From: Purpureocillium takamizusanense
Lineage: Eukaryota; Ascomycota; Sordariomycetes; Hypocreales; Ophiocordycipitaceae
Direction of reading: 5' to 3'
Length of the DNA stretch: 64,000 nt
NCBI RefSeq assembly: GCF_022605165.1
Contig: NC_063072.1
Location: 2,418,001 to 2,482,000 of the forward strand
Position numbers and translations under genes: made by a program
In this document: positions 47,658 through 58,230 of the stretch, piece after piece
Layout: each line of letters opens with the position of its first letter
Position numbering within the stretch: the stretch's first letter is position 1
Notes under the pieces: model-generated
The model's input: only the letters and a program-made list of their open reading frames with translations
Told to the model about the DNA's origin: nothing
Database searches by the model: none

Positions 47658-50600
47658 ATGACGTCCAGCAATGCCAGCTCCCGCGAAGCTCACAGGACTT
47701 CAGACGGCCCCAGGCCCCATAGGCGCCCCTCCGGCGCCACGTCCACCACCTCGCCCCGTCCCTCCGCATCCGCCGCCCGCGACTCGGCCCAGAGCAACGC
47801 GACTACCAGCGTCTTTTCGCGCACATCCACGTCGACGGATCTGACGGCCAACTCCAGCGCGGCTTCGTCGGCCGGCGGCCTGCTTCCGTCCCGCACAAGT
47901 GGAGGCGATCGCGATTCCTTTGTCTCCATTGTCGACGACCCCTTTTTCCATCGCCTTGGCCCCGCCATCGACGAGAACGACGCCGAGACACCCCACCGCG
48001 AGCCGTCATCCGAAGACGAATCTTCCTCGACCGATCCTTACGATAGCAATGACAACGACAAAACCCAGCGCTGGCCGCCTCCACGTCGAGAGTCATTAAC
48101 TATTGGCCCTTCGCAATATTACTGGGTAAGCTGCAAAAAGCAACGCGAATACTGAGAGCGGGTGGACATGCCCCTCATGAGCTCTGCTCATGCCCAGCCA
48201 GCCCCTTCGCCGCGAGCATCCGTCCATTGCGCGTCGCGCCCCTGCTGGCGACCCGCGCTGACAGGGGTCGGCGGAGGAGCTCCGGCTACATGGCCCCGGC
48301 GCCCGGGGACGCATGGGTACAAGTCTTGAAATGCAGGAAAGCTGACGCCTGTCTTCTGCTTGCTTCAGTCCAAATCAGGCTCCGCCATGGAAAGCTACAA
48401 CGTTGCCGTCATCGGCGCATCTGCCGTCGGCAAGTCGACCCTCATACAGCGTGTCTTTGCGCTGCCACGGCCGCCCATATCGAACGCCTCGACCGTGCGC
48501 CAAGTCGTGGACAATGTCGCAATCATGGTCACACTGCTCGAGCTCGATCTCGACCACTTCGAGTTCAGCTCGGCCGAAACAATACAATGGCCAAAGCAGA
48601 TCAACGGCCATATCATTCCTCGGGTGGATTCGGCAATGATTCTTTACGACGTCACCAACAAAGAGTCACTGCTGCCACTTCGCGACGTCGCCAGTATGCC
48701 TGCGCCCCCTCTCAAGCTCCTTGGGCTCTTGAGCTGATGCGATGCACTATATAGCGGCTCTTGCCAACTCTAGCCTTCCCGCCGTTCTTGTTGCCTGCAA
48801 ATGCGACGGCGTGGAGGAGGACGACGAGTGGGAGGTCCAACCAGACAAAGTCGCCGTCCACGATGTCTTCAAATCGTGCATAGCTAGCTTCAAAGTGGCC
48901 ATCACGAAGCCCGATGCGTGCCGAGCGTGCTTACAAACTACCTTGAGAGCTTCTATGTCTAATCGAAAGGGTGAGTAGCTGTCGTCTCCCACGTACGGGC
49001 CCCTGTCCGTTGACCGTTTCTAGATGACAACGGCGAGACGACGTCACGAAGACGAGCTCGATCAGCCGCCAATCTGGAGGCACCCGACCACACCGGACGA
49101 CCTCTCAGCCAGCACAGCAAACACAGCCGAGCTAGCTCCGACTTCTCAGCTTTGCGCGGCTTCTCTAATACACAAGGCGCCGACTCGCATCGGGCGCAAA
49201 CTTCGAGGAGTCCGCGGCCAGGTGCGATTACTTTTCTAGAGGTCGTTAATTGTGTTTCAAGCTCATTTGGACCACAGGTTTTCGATTCGACAGACCAGGG
49301 GGTGATTCATTCCTGGAGCTGGAGGAGTCCGAAGGAGACTCGCGCAGAAACTCTGACGACATTCCGTTACTACAAAGGGGCGACGATGCAATTGTGGAGA
49401 AGCAGCCGAAGGTTGCCGGTTTCACTTTCGACGAGCTAGTAGACCGGCTGCTTGCAATGCGGCTGTCCAGGGCCGACAACAACTTCTCTGACATCTTTCT
49501 CTGCCTGTATCGAAAGTTCGCCGCGCCCGGCGAACTGTTTTCCGCCATCCTTCTCCGGCTAGATCGAGTTCGTGACGACAAGACGTCCCACTATCTCACG
49601 AAGACAGCAACGCAACTAAGAATCATCGAAGTTGTGGCCAAGTGGGTATCGCTGTACCCCGGCGACTTCGCTCGACCCACGACGCGCCGCAACTTGGAGG
49701 ACTTCATCAAACATCTTTCGACGGAGCCGGTGTTCTCCTTGGCTTCGCAACAGATGCGGCGGAATCTTCAGCTCAACGTGATTGTCGATGATGACACGGG
49801 GTGGGCAAACGCCGACGACGCAGGCGATGAGCTTGCCAGCAAGATCTTGTCCAAGGATCTGAACGAGCTGCCGACTGGTGTTGGCGGCCTTCAGCTTGAC
49901 GAGGAGGCAGGCGGGCGGCCTTCAAACAGCTCCGAGGCTTCGGTTCCTGACAAGGCAAGCACGACAGGGTCGCAGTTCCAGTTCAAGTCGTATGAGGAGT
50001 ATGAGAAGGCGGCAAGCCACTTGGAGCCTACCGACTATCTGCCCATGAACAAGTTCCGATACCACATCTTCATGGATATGTCGGATGACGGTATTGCCGA
50101 TGAACTTACCCGCATCGATTGGATCATGTTTTCGTCTATCCGCATCCGCGACTTCGTCCGCCACGTCAGTTTATCCAGCGCGCAGAAGGAGAAGTGCAAG
50201 AGTTTGCGAAATGTGAACCGCATGATCAACCACTTCAACCACATCGCCAAGTGGGTTGCGAACATGATACTGCTCAGGGAAAAGGCAAAACACCGAGCTC
50301 AAATGCTGGCCAAATTTATGAACATTGCCGTCAAGCTGAGGCAACTGAACAACTACAACGGCCTGGCTGCGGTGCTGGCTGGGATCAACGGGACGGCCAT
50401 CCACCGGCTCGCCCAGACGCGAGCTCTAGTGCCACCCGACGTCCAGAAGCGCTTCGCGACGTTAACAATCTTAATGGGTACGCAGAAGAGTCATTTCGCG
50501 TACCGATTGGCGTGGGAAAACTCACCTCTACCGCGGATACCTTTTATTCCTCTACATCGGCGGGATCTTGTATCGGCGGAGGAGGGCAGCAAGACGTTCG

Positions 50601-50905
50601 TGGGACCCAACGGCGATCGCATCAACTGGAAGAAGTTTGAGGTGTTGGGGGAAGTCTTACTGCCGATCATGAAGAGCGGCGGCACAGCATACCGAAATCT
50701 CAGCAAGATTGAGAATACCCAAGATCTGATACTGGGATGTCGCATGCCCACAGACGACGAGGTAAGTTGCCAGGCAGCACAAAGCTCCATGGCTGGAGAT
50801 GCTGACAGCGCGCAGGAGATCTACCAGCGGAGCTTGCAGGTTGAAAGCAGTTCGTCTGGCCCGGTGGAGCCGAGCAAGAAGAAGTTTCCTTGGTTTGCTA
50901 AGTAA
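47658..50905 (+). CDS. Ras guanine-nucleotide exchange factor with N-terminal Ras-like domain
   Basis: Six exons (47658-48125, 48369-48693, 48755-48970, 49024-49221, 49278-50761, 50816-50905) give 926 aa. Residues 1-156 are disordered and Ser/Thr-rich. A Ras-like domain follows at about 164-330. Its P-loop GASAVGKST starts at G172, it contains MILYDVTNKES (typical Ras core), and it has a divergent base-recognition motif CKCD at 279-282. The usual DxxG switch-II motif is not visible, so GTPase activity is doubtful. A RasGEF N-terminal (REM) module lies at about 450-560 and the catalytic RasGEF domain at about 665-895, including ADELTRIDWIMFSSI, NHIAKWVANMIL and MGTQKSHFAYR. The likely substrate is a Ras-family GTPase at the membrane, feeding growth or cAMP signalling. 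All introns have GT/AG ends. The last one (54 nt) is stop-free and in frame, so its retention would also yield a protein. Confidence 0.9.
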
Positions 50906-51393
50906 GGCCTTGCGTGAGCCGGACATGGATCTGATACGGTCGGAAGCGGCGTGATGACTGAATGATCTTCGGGACAGTTATGAAGACCTCAGGCAGGTCG
51001 AGATATGACGACTTTTCTAGTTGGAAAAGATAGATGCATCGTTTGCGAAGAATTGAAAGCGAAGCATCCTGACGGTGCGGCATTATTCTGTCGAGTCGAC
51101 TCGCCTTGTGGGCATGCATGTGTGCAAAGGCGAAGTTGGCCTTGAGCTGTTTAGGGGTTCTCCATGCCTCCTGCCTATTCTGCTCTTGCCAACCTGGCAA
51201 CGCCACGCCGGGTGGCTCTTTCCAGCTGGCAAGGCAGCCCAGTGTCGAACCATCTGTCCTCTCGCCTTTATAAAGCTGGGCTTAGGGACAGAGATTAAGA
51301 GAGGTAGGGCCTCGAACGTAATTGCAGGAGGAGGCCTCACCCGCCGTGAATCAACCAGTCTAGCCGTTCTTTGGGCAGTCTTCGCGTCTCGCC
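50906..51393. other. intergenic, RasGEF 3' end / next gene 5' end
   Basis: A 488-base spacer between two genes on the same strand, holding the RasGEF 3' UTR and the promoter of the 518-aa gene. No separate coding frame is supported. Confidence 0.5.
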
Positions 51394-53079
51394 ATGCAAC
51401 ACGCCACCGTTTGCCTGCCGCAACTGCGCCTGGCCAGCAAGGTCGACAACGTAGAGCTCCTTGTCAGGAGCTCGCTGACGCTGAAGCTTCCTGCAGTGCT
51501 CGGTCGGCCGCATACCAGCACCCAACTTTTAGACTTGGTCGCCCGCGATGGGCTCTGGATACGGCAGGCCGGTCCGTGTCATTTGTACGTCTCCGTAACC
51601 GTGGATGGCCATGCGCTCCTGGATCCGAATGGCGTGGCGCAGATCGCGCAGTGGGTGGAAGGATGCGAGGTAGGGATTCATTCACTTCAACACTGGAAGG
51701 CGGCTTCCAGGAAGCAGTCACCCCGTTGCTGACCTGCGGACGCCAGGTATGGGAACGTCTGGGCTGTCGCGTTCAACACTGCGCCGACTCGAATGGTAGC
51801 AGCTGTTCGGATATGGTCTTCTCCATCCAACATCCCGATTGGTCGTCCGGCTTGGTCGCCCCTACAGGCGCGTCTATCGCAGACTTTGGGCTTTGGTCTT
51901 GTTCCCTCGAATTCACTGCGGCGAAGGCGACCCAGCAAGAGACCAAGCGCGCGCAGAAAAAACGGAAGCTGTTGAGGCGCGAGAACGACCGTGAAGCCAG
52001 AAGCGACGGTCTCTTTTCCGAATTCTTGACAGAGACCGATCGAAAGGCTGTGGAAGACTTTGTGCGAAGCATTAACCTGCGCCCGAGAAGCGACACGACC
52101 CGAATTGATGCCACGAGGAAGACTCAGCGTTGTGAGTCAATGCCGGAACTGTTGGGGTCTGCAGGTGCCCGAGACCTTATTCAGGCAGCCCTGCGAACCA
52201 TGACCATTGGCCGTAGGGGTCAGGTAAAGGGAGTGACTTGGAAAGAAGCTGCTCCGTCGCATTCCCTCGTTGATTTGGCACCGGCTGTTTTTCATATGCC
52301 GTATCTAAAGGTTCGTACCATCATCAGATCCAGGCTTTCAAGCCGTGCTTACCGAGTCGCAGGAGATATCGGAGCGAGCCAAGTTACTACCAGTGATAGC
52401 AACATCCCTGGCGAAGCTTATCACCGCACAGTCGCCGACCCTGAGGCAAAAAGTACATTCACTTGGATTGCCACCCAGTCTAGAGTCCGAACAAGGCCAT
52501 GCGCATGAAGGAGTCGACACTGATAGCTTGGAATCAGGCATCGAGAGAAGGGTCTGGGGCATCCTTGTATCAACGATCAAGCCGCGATACTTAGCAGCTG
52601 CAAGAAAAGGCGCGTCAGACGCCCTAGTACCAACAACAATGAGAGATGAGCTCGAGCCAGATGTAGGAGGCAGGCCGCTGGAGGACAATACCACCAAGCG
52701 ACCGACGGTGATGACATATTTTGACGAGGACGATGATATAGCCATGTCGCTGTCCGGGTCATCGCTCGTGTACAGCAGCCCCAGTGCCGGCTTCCAGCAC
52801 AGAGAGGTCTCGCCTTACACATCTGGAAGCTCTGGGTCCGAACGCATCCTTGCGGCTGCGCCGTTGACTATGGATACATCGTTAGTGGAATCGGAAATGC
52901 ACTCGACACTGTTGAACGACCAAGTACAGAGCCAATCGTATCGGCACTGGCCTGCTTCGAACCAGGTTGGAGAGCGACGTATGGATGGCTTTGCCTCGGG
53001 ACACGGGAGATGGGAACAGCCACTGATGCTGGATTCAGATGCTTTTGTCGATGTGGATCCAGCCCTGCATCGTGATTGA
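51394..53079 (+). CDS. unrecognised protein with basic coiled segment
   Basis: Three exons are proposed (51394-51669, 51747-52310, 52363-53079), giving 518 aa. I do not recognise the family. The first intron is good (GTAGGG donor, GCTGAC branch, 77 nt, phase 0). The second (52 nt) has a weaker GTTCGT donor and CTTAC branch; it is inferred because the downstream frame changes and the phase fits. Visible features are a beta-rich-looking N-terminal 90 residues (HLYVSVTVDGHALLDP), a very basic helix at about 155-180 (KRAQKKRKLLRRENDREAR), a helical centre (ERAKLLPVIATSLAKLI), and a disordered acidic C-terminal third containing TYFDEDDDIAMS. Nuclear location is a reasonable guess. The start codon is the first ATG compatible with the exon-1 frame. 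Confidence 0.6.
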
Positions 53080-53371
53080 TGTCACCGATATGATTTGCAT
53101 CGGGTTGTGGGAATCTGTCAAATGTATTAAGTGCAACAGGAGAGGTGCAACAAACAATAGCTGTCGCCCAGTCATCGCTTGCCAGCAAGACGAGTCAATC
53201 ATGTAGTGTCTAGTGTTTAGTCCACCCAACGCCAAAATAAAAGGTTGTGGTCGCTATTTGAAAGCCATGAATACCACAGGCGGGCCACGACAGAATCCAA
53301 TAAGGTGCCCCGAGACAGGAGATCGGTCCTCCAGAACGGGCGCAGTCGTGCAGGTGCGGTCGCGCCACCTT
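53080..53371. other. shared 3' region of convergent genes
   Basis: About 290 bases between two stop codons facing each other. No coding frame is supported. Confidence 0.5.
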
Positions 53372-53596
53372 TTACCTTCTGGCGGGGGCAGCCTTGCCGT
53401 TGTCCTTGGCCGGCTTCTTCTTCTTCTTTTGCTCGGGCTTCAGGGTGGCGAAGTGGATGTACCAGATGAGGGCACACTGGACGCCCAGGCCGACGAGGAC
53501 GAGGATGAGAGTGACGAAAAGCTGGGGCTGGTCGTTGAGGACGGCGACGGCCTCGGGTGTGGCACCGACCTTGCGGAGCCACGAGAAGTCGGCCAT
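53372..53596 (-). CDS. small single-pass membrane protein
   Basis: A 74-aa frame beginning MADFSWLRKVGATPEAV. One strongly hydrophobic segment at about residues 27-49 (FVTLILVLVGLGVQCALIWYI) is followed by a very basic tail (KPEQKKKKKPAK). The N-terminus is short and neutral, so insertion in the ER membrane with a basic cytosolic tail is likely, but I cannot name the family. Codon use is clean and the hydrophobic segment is compact, which argues against a chance frame. The frame is open upstream, but that part encodes a poly-His run from a GTG microsatellite and is probably 5' UTR. Confidence 0.75.
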   Translation of the reverse strand: MADFSWLRKVGATPEAVAVLNDQPQLFVTLILVLVGLGVQCALIWYIHFATLKPEQKKKKKPAKDNGKAAPARR

Positions 53597-53699
53597 GGCT
53601 GCTGGGAGCTGGCTCGCGCGCACACACACCCAGATGGCTGGTGCGCTGCAGCGGGATGCAGAAGTTCGCGGGGTGGGAGGCGGGTTTGTCGTTGACGGC

Positions 53700-53724
53700 T
53701 GGTGGTGGTGGTGGTGGTGGTGGA
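53700..53724. repeat. GTG trinucleotide repeat
   Basis: About eight tandem GTG units (CAC on the other strand) in the leader of the small membrane protein gene. Confidence 0.8.
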
Positions 53725-54112
53725 CGGTGCTCTGCTTATGAGGCTGTCGTCTGCAGACGGATTTGATGAGGCGAACCAGCACTGATAGCACCCCACAGGC
53801 AGGCAGGCGGGTGGATGGGCTGAATACAGAAAATAGGTAGTAGACAAAATAAGACGACTAGAATCACAGCCTGCACACGGTGAGGGGAAGAACAAGCGAG
53901 AGAGTGATCAAATGGATGTGCACGCAGGAGGAGAGTGGACGAGCGAGCATCATCAGCAGCATAGGAACGACCCCGCGGAACGGAACGGCGGGAGCGAAGC
54001 GCCGGCTGCTTCGCTGCGGTCGGCTGCGGGACGCCGAGATGCAAATGCAATCAGGAGGCTGCCCTGAGACGTTTCACTGGTGCGCCAACCTTGTCAGAGC
54101 TTGGCGGCTGGA

Positions 54113-54157
54113 TACGAAGTACAGTGCAGTACGAAGTACAGTGCAGTACGAAGTACA
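54113..54157. repeat. 17-bp tandem repeat containing GTACGAAGTAC
   Basis: The unit TACGAAGTACAGTGCAG occurs twice in full and once in part without mismatches. Each junction makes the 11-mer GTACGAAGTAC that is also found singly elsewhere in the window's spacers. Confidence 0.9.
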
Positions 54158-54777
54158 CATGCTAACGTATGGGGTGCTCGGACGCATACACACAAGGTAA
54201 GTAGGTACATTGGACGGGGTGTGATGCGTGCACACAAAGAGCTGCCAGTTCTTTATGAAAGAATAAAAATTCGTGCATGCTCCCTGTCCAGGCGTACGAG
54301 CAGCCAGCACGCGAGAGGTGGTGACGTTGGCACATGCCGCGCGAGGGAGGGGAGCATGCATATACGGAATCACAGAGCAACAAGGGCATCGAAGAGAAGC
54401 AGTGACCCGCGCGGAACGGCTTCTAACGAAACATGAAACAGGGGCAGGCTGGTACCGTCTTGCATCACATGATCATTCACGTGGCTCTCCCGTCCGAAGG
54501 CAGGTGCCCCCATGTCGCGCTAGTACCAATCGGGACACAACATGTCAATTGGAGGCATCGCAGTTCTCTTTGGAGGCTCCAGAAAAATCTCGAGCTCGTG
54601 TGAGAGCGCTCACATCACGATACTATCACGGCCAACCCGCCCTTCCGCCCCCCCCAGGCGCCGTTCTCGACGACGCCAACACGACGCGGCCCCCGTGCCC
54701 ACCGCCCACGTATACTGCTCTTTCTAGCTTGCTCGCCTCAGCGGCTAGCCAGGCAAGCAGCAGGCAGTTTGGCGGCC

Positions 54778-56416
54778 ATGAGCGTCGCACGCCGGGCAGC
54801 ACATGGCCTCCTCGGCCGGTGCCTCGCCCCCTCGACGCGCTCCCACCGCCCGGTGCCAGCAGCCGCCGGGCCCGCGGCCGTCCAGCGCGCCGCTCAGTTC
54901 CACAGCTCGGCGGCGCGCTCGAAGCGGCGGTCACGGTTCCGCAACGTCAAGGCCGAGGAGCTGGGCCTGCTGAACCCCGCGAAACTCGCCGAGTACCGCG
55001 AGGAACACTTCCCCGAGTACTCGGAGCAGGACCTCGAGGCGCTGAAGAGCAAGTACACACCCGAGCAGCTCGAGGCCCTGCAAGCTGGCGAGCAGGCCGT
55101 CAACCCGGACGACCTCGTCTTCCAGGGCCGCCTGCGCGACGACCCCTACCGCCCCAACTACGTCGAGGACTTCACCGTCCTGGACCCGAGATACGACCTC
55201 AAACCTCAGACCGAAGTGACGCCCCGCGAGCCCGAGTGGCCCAGTCGATCCAAATGGAATGCTCTTCACGCCTTTCGCTTGGCCAAGCTGGTGGCGACGA
55301 AGGCAACGGACCAGCATCAGCGCGCCCATGACCGCGCCTTGGTCCGCGCCCTGCGGAGGATCAAGGCTGGTGAAATGGGCGAGGACCACTACATCGACCT
55401 GACCATGGACGAGCTCAACGACATGGAGAAGGACCCGGAGCTGTTCCAAAAGCACTTGGCCAACGAAGAGAAGGAGGCCGAAGTGGTCGATGAGGCCGAC
55501 CCCGAGTTTGAGGCCTTGTGGAAGGAGCGGAAAGCTGAGACGAAAAACTTCGACAAGCTGTTCGACGAGGAGCTCGCGAAGGAGAATCGTAACATACCGG
55601 ACCCGGTGATCACCAACCTGGAGCTCCTCGAGAACGGGCCCGCAGGCGCCAGCCGCGCGCACTCGGCCGAGGCTGTGGAGCTAGGCAAGGTGCCTGGCGT
55701 TGAGGGCCTGTACAAGTCGGCCGTGGACCCCGAGGACGAGGGCCAGGACGACTCCGGTTACTACCAAGAGATCAAGCGCCTGACGGGCCTGAGCCTGAAG
55801 GACCTCCAGTCCATTTATAACAAGGTGCTCGTCACGCGTTGGGTCGCCAACCAGACGCGTCTGGGCAAAGTCCGCAGCTCCTCAGTCGTCGCCATCGCCG
55901 GCAACGGCAACGGCCGCCTAGGCATAGGCATTGCAAAGTCCACTGAGGCCAGTCTGGCCGCCGAGACGGCCCAGCTGCTGGCCATTCGCAACATGAAGCC
56001 CATTCGCCGCTACGAGAACCGGACCATCTACGGCAACGTCAGCGCAAAGGTGTCGGGCACTGTCGTCGAGCTCTTTGCCCGTCCGCCAGGTAAGCCACCA
56101 TTTTCATCCCACCACCACCACCACCCCCCCTCCTTTCCTTCCTCTCCTACTCTTTCCAATCAATGATCCGGGGTTCTAATCCCACTGTTCCGCAGGCTTT
56201 GGCCTCCGCTGCCCGCACCGCATCTTCGAAATGTGCCGCGCCGCGGGCATACACGACATCGCGGCGCGCATGCCTCGCTCCAAGAACCCCATGAACTCGG
56301 TCAAGGCTGCCTACGATGCGCTCGTCAACCAGCCCGACCCGGAGGAGATTGCCATTGGCCGCGGCAAGAAGCTGGTGGACGTGAGGAAGGTGTACTACGG
56401 CGGCTCTGTACACTAG
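54778..56416 (+). CDS. mrps5: mitochondrial small-subunit ribosomal protein uS5m (MRPS5)
   Basis: Two exons (54778-56089, 56196-56416) with a 106-nt intron (GTAAGC donor) encode 510 aa. Residues 1-55 form an Arg/Ala/Ser-rich mitochondrial presequence. A long charged helical region specific to mitochondrial forms covers about 55-330. The S5 RNA-binding domain at about 337-437 has VVAIAGNGNGRLGIGIAKS, and the S5 C-terminal domain is encoded partly by exon 2 (GFGLRCPHRIFEMCRAAGI, then SKNPMNSVKAAYDAL). In the ribosome, uS5 lines the mRNA entry channel and affects decoding fidelity. The ATG at 54778 is the first in the frame. Confidence 0.95.
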
Positions 56417-57089
56417 GCGAGGGTCCGGGAAGAGACGGAGAGGGGATGTAAGACGGGGTCTTTGATTCATGGCGGCGCGTCATGAGGAACGGCAGCGCGG
56501 CCGGGCGTGCGTGCGAGCGTGCGTGTACACTACCAGGGATGTCTGTATATTGTCGACAGAGGAGCCAAGGGAGACAACGTAAGATTAACTACCAAGACGT
56601 CTTGTCCAAATGCTGCTATCATCAAATACTCGTCGTGTGGAGCCATCAAACGCCCACCGCTGTCCGAGTCTCGTGTCATTCCGTAGGGTATCAAGAATTT
56701 ATAACCGAAATCGCCGCAACGCCAATCCCATCCCCTCGTTCATCGTCGTTGATGTTGCCATCCTTGTCGCCGTGCCCCCCAGTTCCTCCACACAATGCTT
56801 CTCCTCCTCTTCCTCTTCCTCGTCCTCCGCCTCATCCTCTGATCACCATCCATGTTGATGGGTCGACCCTCCCCTTGTCGAGTCTGCTATTTTCATGTCC
56901 TCCCCCCCCCCCCCCCTCCTCCTCCTCTACTGACCGCCGGATTCCGCCCTTGTTTTGCCCCTTCTGCTTCCCTTCTCTTTCCCTCTTTCTATTTTTGTGT
57001 TGTGTGTTCAATCGTCGTTTCAAAATTTCATTTTGATTCCCTTTTGTCGGTCCCCTCCCCCCTCCCTTTCTTGATTTACTAGACGTTTT
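56417..57089. other. shared 3' region of uS5m and DAD3
   Basis: A 670-base spacer between convergent genes with a strongly C/T-rich part from 56740 on and a C15 run at 56902-56916. No coding frame is supported. Confidence 0.5.
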
Positions 57090-57653
57090 CTACCGCTCGT
57101 CGTCGTCGCCGCCACCGCCAGGACCGCCGCCGCCGCTGCCCCAGTCAATCTCCTGCTGCAGCACGATGCTGTACACGCTCGCCTTGAGGAGCGTGAAGGC
57201 GAGGCTCGTCTTGCGCTCCAGCTCGCGCAGGCCGTCGAGGATTTGCGTCGTGGGCCGGGAGGCGAGGTCGTCGAGCACCGAGGCGAGCTACATGGAAATC
57301 CTCCTGGTCAGCTACTAGTGCTTTGATTCCTTGGTCCTGTTCCTATCCTGCCCTTTGGTGGTGGGTGTCTGCTCTATCCGCTTCCCTTCCTTCCTTTCTT
57401 TCTTTGGTCTTTTTCTGGGGAGAGGAGGGATGTGCTGTTTCCTCGGTTCAAGAGATTGGAAGTGTTTTCTTCTTACCTCCTTCATGTTATTGGCCAGGCG
57501 CTCGTACTCGTCCAGCACTTCTTGCTCGAGGGGCGTGAGCTCCGGCGGGGACAGCAGGTTGTTGTTGTTGCTGCTGCTGTTGTTGTGATTGCTGCCGCCC
57601 GCGCTTGCAACCGCGCCGGCGCTGTTGCTGTTGCTGCTGCTGCTGTGGTCCAT
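57090..57653 (-). CDS. dad3: DASH/Dam1 complex subunit DAD3
   Basis: DAD3 belongs to the DASH ring complex that couples kinetochores to spindle microtubule ends in fungi. Exons 57653-57477 and 57287-57090 with a 189-nt intron (GTAAGA donor) give 124 aa. The conserved core begins at LTPLEQEVLDEYERLANNMKE and continues with LASVLDDL across the junction, ending with LAFTLLKASVYSIVLQQEI. Both halves are needed to match the family. An N-terminal Ser/Asn-rich stretch of about 37 residues (encoded by GTT/GCT-type repeats) and a Gly/Asp tail make it longer than yeast Dad3 (under 100 aa). The start Met could lie further upstream, but the open extension there is low-complexity. Confidence 0.93.
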
Positions 57654-58230
57654 TGGGCGACGAGGAGCGTGACGCGGCTCCTTTCGCCGTTGGCGGGGTG
57701 GAAGGGGCGTGCGTGACTTGGGGCCGGCTGTTGGTGTGGTGCAGTGGGTTGTTGTTGCTGTCGCGTGTGATAATGGGAGAGGGAGAGAGAGACGTGAGGT
57801 TCGTTCGCGTGGAGTTGACTTGGCGGCGGTGGTGGGATGGATGGTGGGGTTGGCAATACCATGGCCAGACCCTCCCCCCCGGCACATGCAACAAAACCAT
57901 GCCATGTACACAGACACACAACACAGACAGGCAACGCCTTAACATGCATAACCCATGCGCCAAGGCATGCATCGTCTCCAAAAGGTGTAGTAAACTGAAT
58001 ACTTGTTGTTTGTTACAATTCAAAGCCATCCATCACACACGTCATGTACTCGTCATATTCCATCCGTCACGGATCATGGACGTAAACAAACACATAACCC
58101 AAGACAAGACAAAACCCAACAAAACTGAACGCTCAAGGCGGTAAGGCAAACAATCTCGATCTGTACTAGTCCATACAAGCAACATACTGTGTATCCTTCA
58201 CGGTTGAAGCGCATACCCGTCTCCCCCCCT
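57654..58230. other. intergenic, DAD3 promoter / coiled-coil 3' UTR
   Basis: A 577-base spacer between two genes on the minus strand. The half near DAD3 is GC-rich; the other half is AT-richer, as expected for a 3' UTR. No coding frame is supported. Confidence 0.5.

Larger units (their letters stand above)
53597..54777. other. divergent intergenic region (membrane protein / uS5m)
   Basis: A 1.2-kb spacer containing both promoters. It has a GTG/CAC microsatellite at about 53700-53724 and a 17-bp tandem repeat at 54113. Frames here are short and not protein-like. Confidence 0.45.
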
